The translations under genes and the position numbers were made by a program. The notes under the pieces were generated by a model. The model saw only the letters and a list, made by a program, of their open reading frames with translations. It ran no database searches and had not been told where the DNA came from. DNA of 64,000 nucleotides, taken from positions 17,630,981 to 17,694,980 of the forward strand of contig NC_049994.1 of NCBI RefSeq assembly GCF_000003815.2, written 5' to 3'. Positions 43,601 to 52,941 of this stretch are shown here, piece after piece (position 1 is the stretch's first letter; each line of letters starts with the position of its first letter). Source of the DNA: Branchiostoma floridae. Lineage: Eukaryota; Chordata; Leptocardii; Amphioxiformes; Branchiostomatidae.

Positions 43601-46600
43601 TATATAATGAACGTGGGAGCGAACTACTTTCTGGATGGTACCCAGGCTACTCAATACTGGAGTTGTTACGAAATGGAGTATAAAGTTCATGTCGGCGAGC
43701 AGGGCCTGACTTTGACAGCTTTGTTTTCACGTCTGTTTGGAACGATATATGGGGTGTAACCTTGTACACATGATATAGGCCTGACTGGGACTGGAACCCG
43801 TGACCTAGTGATTCATAAGTAGGACTGCTAATCATTTATGGCGAGTTTGTACGAGTTAGGCACGCCCATAACAAAATATAACAAGAGCTATCTTATACTC
43901 AAAATTTGTAACAATAGCTTGTTCAGAGCACGAGATAGCAAAACCGGAAGTTGCGCTGCAGTACCAAGAGAAGCCGCAATGGGGGCCCAAAATCTACTCA
44001 TTTCTAGCTTTTATCACACCCCACCAACACACTAAGTATGAAACCGATCCATTCAGCCGTTCTTGAGTTATCTTGTTGACAGACAGACAGACAGACAGAC
44101 AAACGCTACTGAAAATATAACCTCCATGACATTTCATGGAGGTAAATATAAATACGACAAATCCGCAAAGCTAATACACCCTTTAAGTTCTTGCTATTTG
44201 ATTCAATTAAGATTTTTAGAAGACTTATGAGACTCATTTGATCTTGAGACAGCGCTGTGTTTATTTTCGTCTTATTACAGCATTCAAGTGGCGTAGGGAG
44301 TATTGGGTTTTATTGTCTATCTGTCTGTCTGTCTGTCAGTCTCGATGTGTTTTATGTGTTACTGCGGCTCTCAACAATGCAGCATTGTCAATTGCCAAAC
44401 GGTCTTAGTGCTAATAGTTTCGTCTATGGGACTGGTAGGTCTGATTTACCTGTTTAGCCTCGCTAAACGTTTTAAGCTATAGCTATCTTTAAAGCATTTA
44501 TGATTGTACAGCGTTATGTGGTTTTTGTTGAAAACCATTTGTAATAAGGACGCAGGTCAGTTTGTCCGCGACGACGTTTCTTAAGTGTAGTGATGACACG
44601 AAAGAAGAAGAAGATAACTTTACTTAATAAAGTATAACAACCAATGAAACCATTGAAAGTACATTGAAAAAGGGGTTAAAATCTGCGCTCTGTGACTGCC
44701 CTGATTTGCTCTACAACGTGGTCAGTTGCAGAACTTCAAAGTCAAAATCTGTTTAATATTTAACCTGATTGAGAAATCTATAAACAAAGCTTCTGTCACA
44801 GTTTAATCTTTTTTTCTTAATCCTTACCTTAATCCCGAACAGCATGAGAGACATGCACGGTAGGACGCTCAGCAACAGGTGCATCAACATGGCGGGAAGC
44901 CTGGAGGGACAAGAGACATTTATTTTAGAGTTAGTTGTACGGCTAACGTTAACTAGGTGCTGTCGGGAAAAGCCATCTATTTATTCAGTTTGACCACGTT
45001 TGTGGAAGGGTTGACATATTACGTGACTATCACCTTTGCAAGATGTCAACCCGGAGACCAGTCTGTAGGGTTGAACCACCCACACCGGGAAGGACCCCTA
45101 CTCTTTTCGATAAGTATGGTGGGTTCTTCAACGTGCTCGAGGTGCGGCTCTCCGATCCCAGAACACGAGACCTCCATTTAAAGTCTATGGGACCGCGTAG
45201 CACAGTGGTACTGTCTTCGCCTCGTGACCGAGAGGTTGCGGGTTCGAATCCAGCTGCTGTGTTCGATCTTGTGCCCTTGGGAAAGGCACTTAACACGGCT
45301 TTCCTCACTATACTCAGGTGAGAGTGAGTACCTGGCTTTAGCTAGGGCCGTCCCTCGGATAGGACGTTAAATGGAGGTCCCGTGTATGGGGAGAGTCACA
45401 CCCTATGCACGATAAAGAACCCCCACACGTGCGATGGTGCGGTGTGAGATGGAGCAAACCTTTCTGTCTGGAGTTGGTGATTCACTTCAATTCACCCGGT
45501 TGGAGGCCTGGCGAACCTACATACCGTATCAGCCAGCGAAAGGGTATATCACCCCGTAAGGGGCGGTATAACCCCGCCGCGTGTAGACATGTGCGAACAT
45601 GTGCACATTTGTGTATGGCGGCTTTGAAAAGGTGTCCTTAACACCGGTTTCGCCATACCCTCCAAATGGAGAATCCTAATAAATAAATAAATAAATAAAT
45701 AAATAAAAGTCCTATCTGAGGGACGGCTCTAGTCGAAGCTAGGTACTCATTTTTCACTTGAGTGAAGTGAGCAAAGTCGTGTTAAGTGCCTTTCCCGAGG
45801 GCACAACATCGGTGGCATGGCAGGTTTGCAACTCGGGGCCTCTTTGGGCTGAGCCCAATGCGCTGTCGATTACGCCACACGATCTCATTTATTGCCATCT
45901 TGTTGCAATAAAAATTAATGAGTGTATCACTTTTATTCCGTTGGTAGCGATTCCCTACAAGCTCTCTTTGCCGCCGACTGCGTTTCTTTATTACGTTGTC
46001 TTAGACCGTTTTTGTCCCCACCAACATCTGCGTGGAGGTTGGGATTAAGTATAACAGACTACGCCTAATGACAAAAAAATCTATTTGGCCAATTTCTACC
46101 ATGTTACCAGCAACACGTGGCACTGGAGCCTAGCTAGTAGAGACTACATTGCACCAACTGACTGCAACTACAAAATAATTGACACTTATCTAAGATTCTG
46201 CTTCGTTTTTGGTATGACTCGGCCGGGGATCGAACTCGCGACCTACCGACTGCAAGGTGGACACTTCACTTATACCGTGTCAATATAATGCACCGGCTGG
46301 CTGCCACTATAAATGATTGATAAATCAACTTCTTGATTTACTTTTCACACAGAATGTTTGCCTTCCTTATCAGAGCGGACATTCCATTTAGATCGACCCT
46401 GCGATAGTCGCCCCTCCGGGTCCGTACCTAGGGACCGTTCTATGTGAGAGCAGCACTGAAATATATGCGTCCTAATACCCCCCCCCCCTCACATTAGGCG
46501 AAAATCAATCGGACGACGAGTCTGCGAACTCTGAATTATGAGGAGGCATAACCCTGCTGCCGACAAAGAAATGGCAGAGTTCCCACCTTCCAGTCAAGGT

Positions 46601-49448
46601 CATGCCTCCTCGTAATTTAGAGCTCGCAGACTCGTCGTCCGATCGATTTCCGCTACATGTGAGGGGGGTATTAGGGCACGGTCACATAGGTCGTGCGATC
46701 GCCGTACGATTGCCAATTACTTCGGGTATTTTGGAGGACACAAACGTACGTCTCCTGTAAAGTTCAACTGTTTTGGTACACGAAATGCTGCTTTGGATCC
46801 ATGTCGGTGGTTGGTTCTGTCACGGCCTGCTTGAAAATCCTATGGCATAAAAATCTTACGACGGTCGTGCGGCCTATGTGACCGCGTCCTATGTAATTAG
46901 CATTTTGTTCGAGTAATAGATTTGTCGTGAAATGTACGTAGAGGTTCAGCGATCCAGTTTTAAGATCAGCGGATTGCGAGTTCGAATCGACCTCTTTTAT
47001 GTAAAGTAAACAATGACACGCACATACGCCCCTCGCAACACTGCAATTGCGCAAAGATATATTATTAGGATGTGAAGAAACATATGCTAAACACTAAACA
47101 ACCTTTATATTTCATAGAATGCCAAACGTTCTGTTTAGAGCAAATTTAAATGTTTTTTTTGCTCAGAAAGAGGCACTGACTAGTTAATTGTCAACAGTGG
47201 CCTTAAAGGTCCCAGAAGTCAATGTTCAAACGTCAAGTCGATCGATATAAACATTATGATGAGATTTAAACAGTTCCAGAAATAGGTTCCCTATATTCTA
47301 CCACTGCGGCACAAGTAAAAAAAGTTTGTCCATGATAAAGAATAAAAGGAACTTTTTTGGTGTTTTTTTTTGTAGATTCTATCTCATTTGGATGTAGTTG
47401 ATAATAATACACTGATTTATGTGCTCATTTGGTTTTAATGTGGCTACTTTACATTGCTAATAAGGAACTCGGAAATATTACATTTTCTGAATTCTACCAT
47501 ACTTTTCACCATTGATATTTTGGTATTGTAGCGTGCGGTAAGAGTAGTGCGATAACTTTGCTAAGTTACTGAACGGCAGTGCCAGTGTTTGTACACCACT
47601 TAACTGATAAACGAAATACTTCAAGGATATTATTGTGTCATTCTTAAACAAATGTCTCGAAGGAATAAACACAACGAGTTTTCGACATCCTGATACCTTT
47701 AAATTTTGACACACCATACCACTGTTATGGTACTGTAAATGCATTAAGGTTCGCGGGGATTTAATTTCGCGGTAGCGGGAAAAGGGACTTTTCGCGGTGG
47801 TTTTATGTTCGCGGTAGCACCATCGGCATTGTAGTCTCTTATTGCCATGGGAAATGTTCGCTGTGGTTTTACGTTCGCGGTGAAGCGGCCACCGCGAAAG
47901 TTTCTGCATTAGTATACTCAGCGTCTGCCCAAGTCTAAATGCCTAGTACTAGAACTTGCATTTCAACAGCCTTGCCATTGAGACTTTTATGTTTATAGTG
48001 CCTATCATTTCAAGATAGCTTTATGTATATGTCTGAATCATTTAATAGCTTAGATAAGCAAGAAACGAAGTGAACATTTAGCAGTTGGTGTTTTGACTAC
48101 ACGGTAGCGGGCAGTGGCGCAATAAGAACCACAATATTCGTACACCCAGTAACTCGGCACCGCCTCCTTACGCAAATATGTACTCCACTGAGAGGCCTGT
48201 TAGCTAGAGGGGAGGGGGAGGGGGTTCCAAACAAGTCTCTGACTGCCGTGTGTATTGTAGTTGTGTACTGTGCATCAAAACCAAGCTTAGATGACAGGTA
48301 TTTACCAAGTGACAACGTTTTATAAATGATCCAAAAAATTAAAACCGAAATAGCTGTAGGTAGGGGGCCAGGAGAGAGAGATGAATTGGAACCAAAATCG
48401 TAACATTTATAGACTACTACGTTTTTCTGATTGTTGCATGTGTTTTTAAGTTTTAAAGTGAATTGAAATTAAACTACTGTAAATATTATCACCCGACAGA
48501 TGCATATTGAAAGTTTAGTCTTCAATATCAATCTCCAGGGAGACGAAAAAGTTTTGGCCTGTATATTTTTACGTTTTTTTTCCTGCGTTTTATTAGTGTT
48601 ACTGATGTTTTCCCTTTTTCCATTCTTCACAAAGCAGAAATTAAATATTAGTTAAACAACAAGCAAACTAGGCCGAAGTCTTACATCTGCTTGTAGATTT
48701 TCTAGTCATTTAGTCTGTTATACTTAATCCCAACCTCCAAGCAGATGTTGGTGCGGACAAAAACGGTCTAAGACAACGTAACAAAAACGGGACGGGGGCT
48801 AAATAAACCTTACGATTCTGCGTCACAACATCTGCTTGGAGATGATTATGTAGTGTATGTTAACCATTATTCGCGGGGTAACATTTATCCGCTGTTTATG
48901 AAAACGGATCATTTAAGTATATATCAAGTCGACGGACGGTGGTTTTGCAATATTGTAGTTTGAAACAACCGTCCGTGGACATGACATCCCTATATCATGT
49001 TTCTTAACAACGGATAAAGGTTACCCCGCGAATAAAGGTTAACCAATGTTACTCACCATTTGGCATTTTCCAGCAGAAATCTGTTTTTCCACATGAAGCA
49101 GTACTTGACAGGCAGGTAGATGAGTAAGGTGACGGTAGCCACGTAAGCGATGGAGGCGGCCACTAGTAACCAGTAATACGGCAGCTGATCCGCCGGGGCG
49201 CTGCCACCGCCCTGCTCGGCGCCAGTCGTCGTGTTCCCCGCCTGAATTCTGTCCACCGTCCGGGCAACCCCCTCAGAAGTCACGAAGATGGGGACAGCGA
49301 GCGAAGACCATTGGCAGAGTTCTAGAAGGAAGTTGATGACCTTGACTTTGGTGACTCGGATTTGCCGTCGCTCTGGCGGGTGGAACTCGCTGCTGGTCGA
49401 AGCTCGTCCGTTTGGGATCGTCGCGGATCCTCCATTTGGAGTGTACAT
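40677..49448 (-). CDS. TMEM236: TMEM236-like polytopic membrane protein, four coding exons
   Basis: Exons 49057-49448, 44828-44900, 42158-42328, 40677-41300; phases 2, 0, 0; 419 aa (human TMEM236 is somewhat shorter). Start ATG at 49448 (MYTPNGGSATIPNG). Family signatures: YYWLLVAASIAYVATVTLLI followed by YLPVKY in exon 1; FPVALVVLGVLAASWVEKVR then RFP in exon 3; YWIFPIYVVAFISMFKSIL, LLAKFG and a C-terminal YYNFVVVIIKSRAF in exon 4. About eight hydrophobic segments. The N-terminus, the exon 3-4 loop and the C-terminal ~25 residues are polar Ser/Pro/Thr-rich. The function of TMEM236 is not established. It is a tandem neighbour of the paralogue at 32548-37089, same strand. Introns carry many MITEs and SINEs. 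Confidence 0.85.
41915..42065. mobile_element. Interspersed repeat with (AATG)n end, copy 2
   Basis: (aatg)n-aactttattgtacatacc-tagacgggctaggtacagg, the same organisation as 30836-30990. Preceded at 41816-41885 by a LINE-like 3' end (ctggaagaatagct, aataaagtcaagtcaag). Confidence 0.6.
42424..42522. repeat. 17-bp minisatellite AGGTGGCCACTATACAG
   Basis: About six head-to-tail units, 95 bases from the acceptor of TMEM236-like exon 3. A related gccgctatgcaaaggtggc lies at 42812. Confidence 0.95.
43484..43650. mobile_element. hAT-type MITE with 8-bp target duplication
   Basis: Terminal repeats TAGCCTGGGTACCATCC and GGATGGTACCCAGGCTAC; flanks tcaatact at 43476-43483 and 43651-43658 are identical. 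Interior has two agaagcgact(g/a)tatatag units. Confidence 0.85.
43835..44155. repeat. Interspersed repeat with (GACA)n
   Basis: aaaaccggaagttgcgctgc, gatccattcagccgttc and gagttatcttgttgacagac precede (GACA)n, then aacctccatgaca and tgtcatggaggt-like ends. The small hairpin cctccatgacatttcatggagg closes it. Non-coding. Confidence 0.55.
45062..45190 (-). mobile_element. Inverted SINE core fragment
   Basis: cacaccgggaaggacccc, gggttcttcaacgtgctcg and gacctccatttaaagtc are the reverse complement of the core of the SINE at 45358-45455. It abuts the head of the next SINE. Confidence 0.65.
45188..45700 (+). mobile_element. Full-length tRNA-derived SINE
   Basis: Head: ccgcgtagcacagtggtac (box A) and gcgggttcgaatccagctg (box B), 40 bases apart. 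Then gtgcccttgggaaaggcac, the core (ggataggacgttaaatggag, cacacgtgcgatggtgcggt), a body with gcggtataaccccgccgc, and an (AATA)n tail. About 510 bases. Reading frames across it are not genes. Confidence 0.8.
45700..45890 (-). mobile_element. Truncated SINE of the same family, opposite orientation
   Basis: The reverse complement shows gtggcgtaatcgacagcgc (box A region), gccccgagttgcaaacctgc (box B region), then gccctcgggaaaggcact and cctcagataggact. It ends at the core, against the (AATA)n tail of the previous SINE. Confidence 0.7.
46469..46892. mobile_element. Two adjoining fold-back MITEs
   Basis: First, ~46470-46674: cctaatacccccc and ggggggtattagg termini with long arms (atcggacgacgagtctgcga against tcgcagactcgtcgtccgat). 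Second, ~46674-46892: gggcacggtcacatagg and cctatgtgaccgcgtcc termini. They share the junction near 46674. Confidence 0.7.
47731..47914. mobile_element. MITE, TACTGTAAATGCA family, copy 2
   Basis: tactgtaaatgcattaaggt, then ttcgcggtagc, gtggttttatgttcgcggta, tgtagtctcttattgcc, and ends tttctgcatt-agta. Homologous to 20362-20576. Confidence 0.8.
48690..48840. repeat. Interspersed repeat, inverted relative to 45975-46065
   Basis: tagtctgttatacttaatcc and gacaaaaacggtctaagaca are the reverse complement of ttagaccgtttttgtcccca ... ggattaagtataacagacta near 46003-46060. An internal catctgcttg appears on both sides. Confidence 0.6.
48860..49042. mobile_element. Fold-back MITE 14 bp from the TMEM236-like exon 1 donor
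   Basis: Left ttaaccattattcgcggggt-aacatttatccg; right cggataaaggtt-accccgcgaataaaggttaa. The interior cgacggacggtgg and ccaccgtcc-like arms also pair. The donor is at 49056/49057. Confidence 0.85.
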
Positions 49449-52400
49449 GTTTGAAACAATGTCCTCAGACGAGCAAGTACCACAATAGAGAGGCCACTTG
49501 ACCTTATTTTCGGTAAATTACAACACAAATCTTAGCCGAGGATGCGTCTGGTCGTAGGTGCTCAGAAGATGGAATTGCGTTGAATCAGACCAAACGTTTG
49601 TAAGTCAGGACGGTTTCAGTCGCCAAAATGGCGTCGCAGACGACAGAACTTTTTTGTCACTTTGCAGGTCACAGTTCAGAAATTGTCTGGCGCAGTTCGT
49701 CGTATTAAAGTTGTAAATAAAATCTTCCAAAAGACAAGAGCCTCCTGCGTAGTCCAAATCGTACAGATGAAGAAAGACGCTCAGTGATGTGGAAAGTAGG
49801 ACAGTTTCAGTCAGCAAAATGGCGTCGCAGACGACAAAATATGTCGTCACCTCGACTCTCCTCTCACAGAACGACCTTCAGTATTTGCCCTCTCGACAAA
49901 TGTTGCAATTCTTACACATTTTTACCGCCAAACGTTCTCTCAGAATGTCAGACGATAGAGACCACTTCTGACAGAAAATCAGACGACAGCCACCTTCAGT
50001 GAGTTCCCGCCATTTTTGCCCCAAATCTGACAAACTTTATCAGACGACAAACAAAGGTGCGAAGTTTCGCAGGTGAGAAATGTGTCGAGTGTCCCCACTC
50101 TGCGCTGTCAGCACGTTCTGAGAAGCCCCGGGTCAAATCAGACTTTGTACAAGCTGCATGAGTGGCTCCTTTGTGATTGGGCTTGAGTTAAAAACAAACA
50201 AAAATAGACAAACAGGGTGTTCGGTGCACGTGGTCCCATGTGTGAGCAAAGGGCGAGGCGTTTTAATAACGTCGGCTTCACATGATCTACAAGCAGATGT
50301 GAAGAGGGAAGATACCTCGTTTGTGACTGCCTGACTAATCTTGTAGCCGCCCCTCCTCTTTCTTACGATGTAGCTGTGACAAAATTGAAAAAGTAACAAA
50401 TGTAAAATGGTACAATCTTTAATCATATCTTCAGCTTTGAGGCAGATGATTACGCTTGTAAATTTTATTGAAGACGTTTATAGGAGTACAACGAAAAGAC
50501 AAAAAGCCCCCCCCCGCCCAAGTCATAAAAATAAACTAGCTAATATAATTCTTAAGTCATCAACAATGTCAATGTACGAGACTGTTTGCTCAAAACTAGA
50601 TGCAGTTTTAGCCATGGTGCTAGAAGGCGTTGCTTTATAACCAAACCTTTCGAACAGTCTTTCACTCTTACTAAGTCTAATCTGTTCCATTCATTCCCGA
50701 ACATACACAGGACTAACTCACCAAAATCACACAACCTACATTCATTTTATAGCTACAGCTTTAAAAAGAATTAAGAACTTTACGAGAAGGACTCAGAATA
50801 CGTGCTGAGAGCTTTCAAATTTTACCTTAGATTTTGGACACACTTTAATCCGTTTGCCGTCTCGATGGTTTTCTGGTTGCGCAACAATGAAAGAATCCGT
50901 TGCGTAATGTTTGTCAATATTTCTGGTACCCTACAGAGTCCAAGTCAACCCTTGATCAATCTAAGTCGCTCTTGTAGCGAACAAAGGTCATTTCGAACGT
51001 TGGGACTATACCAACTAGAGAAAGTTTTTTTTCTGACACTTTCCCTTTTTTTATTGCTTTGATTGAGCGAAATGCAAACCAAAAAGGGTCCATCTATCGT
51101 AATGTCTTGTTGACTTAGTGCAGCTTGGTAATTAGTAAACTTTGACTTTTTGGTTATCACGAACAGTGATCTTTCACGTCTACTCGTCGCGAATTTTGTT
51201 TGGTTAGTTACGTGGGACCAACGGTAACCTCTGTCACCGGTGTTCAGGTCGAGGTTGACCCATAGCGATTTGAAGGATTCGAACCTGTGACCCTGTGGTT
51301 CACGATTCGGGTCATGTACTACTGCAGTTTTGGTGCAGTTTACTGACTCATGCAGCCTTCAGTTTTCTGCGATGGTTAATTACCAACTTGCTGCAGCTAA
51401 AATATGAGCCGCGGTTCCTGACATGTTTACCAGGTACGTGGCACCGACAACTGCAGCTGGGGCTAGGAGAGGGTCGGAGATGTGAGTATAAACAATTCTT
51501 TATGTGGTTTTACACGTCTTATAAGAGTGACATTATACATGGTCCGGTCAAATAACATCAGGGCTACAGTAGTTATGTCGAAGACTTGAACCTTGAAGAC
51601 TTATGTATAGACAAAAATTTGTCTTTTTTTTAAATGTTGTTTTTCGTCTTTAGTGTATGCACCACAAATATGACAGACGAGGTACTGGAAGAAAAATACA
51701 GTTTTACCTACTTGATAGCCTGACACACTGCACTTGCACCAAATAGTATGCATTGTAGACCATATGAAAATTTCCTTGATTACTCTTCCAGTCATGATCC
51801 TACACAATTCATTTGTTTTCCCTTTGCTACGGAGAGAACTTTATTATCTGGAGTGAGGAGAGTCGTGTAAAGGGCGCTATATATAGATCGGTAGCATGTA
51901 GTGGTGCGTACCTAAACTCAATTTCAGGTTCAGGTCCGGATTCAGGTCCAGCAGTTCAGGTTCAGGTCCGGACTTAAAGTCTGGACCTGAACACACCATT
52001 GCTTATTATGTGCTATTTTTTAAGGGGGAGGGGGATGGTTCATATAAAATTGTATGTTAGCATGAATTGAAATGCAATGTGAAAAATGCATGAAAATGAT
52101 GTACAGCCAGTGTAAACACAAAATGTTTTTTTGTCTTTTTCCAGTGCAAATTTCACTGTCTATGGAATGTTTTAGATGCTTTAGAACAAAAAAAGGGAAT
52201 ATAAGTGACAGATTGCTTTTTGCAAGTCCGGACTTGGCTCCGGACATTTAGGTTTTTTTTTTTGACAATTCCAAGTCCGGGCTTTAGGTACGCTCCACTA
52301 GTAGCATGACAGAATTCTGTGTTCGTGCGACCCTCACCTGATCGGGTCAAAGTTTGTGCGAACACGTCTGTCTGTCAGGGCTGCATGTTTGTTTCAAAAT

Positions 52401-52941
52401 GCTCGACCTTTGTTACTTCTGGGATAGACTCGTCATCCAGTCTCCAGTTCGGGGTGAACATTTTGGAACCTACGTGCTAATGCGAGCTACAGGATAAAAC
52501 TTTTGAGTGCTTCTTAGAATTTTCGTCTTTAAAGATTAGTTCGAGCGGGAGCTCGACCAAAGTAAAGTAAAGTAAAGTTAAGATTTTTTTGTTTCAGCAG
52601 CCGGCCCATCACTTTTGTCTAAAATAGGGTACAGTGTTATTCGGATTTTTAGACTAAGATCTAATTTTATTTTATTCACCTTCCTTTAATAAGCATCAGA
52701 CAAAGGCACATCTGCTTAAGTCTTCTGCTCAAACAAACATAACATAACAAATATTTAAGACTAAGATAAAGACCACAGACCGGTTTATTCAGCGACCTGC
52801 TCTCTTTACCAGAGGGCCGGTTTCGAGCCTAACATTGCCCTTTGGATTATCATAACCGTAGGGCTGATTTCGGAGTAGATTGTCGCGTGATGTTTTTCGG
52901 CTGACGCCAGTTTTTTTTCCTTGTCATTCCGCAGGAAGACG
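49449..52941. other. Intergenic region between the TMEM236-like gene and the plus-strand membrane gene
   Basis: 49600-50060 holds a ~190-base tandem duplication with ATGGCGTCGCAGACGAC at 49628 and 49820. The rest has a minus-strand SINE-like head at 51240-51310 (ggattcgaacctgtgaccc) and the hAT MITE at 51899-52300. No gene was recognised. The gcag before 52935 suggests a non-coding 5' exon of the next gene lies somewhere here. Confidence 0.5.
51899..52300. mobile_element. hAT-type MITE with perfect 8-bp target duplication
   Basis: Terminal repeats TAGTGGTGCGTACCTAAA and TTTAGGTACGCTCCACTA (17 of 18 match). The flanks are gtagcatg at 51891-51898 and 52301-52308. Interior repeats of aggttcaggtccgga and agtccggactt. 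Confidence 0.92.

Noticed and set aside
45188-45270. Possible tRNA gene
   Set aside because: Boxes A and B are present, but there is no closing acceptor stem, and the sequence continues into a SINE body with an (AATA)n tail.
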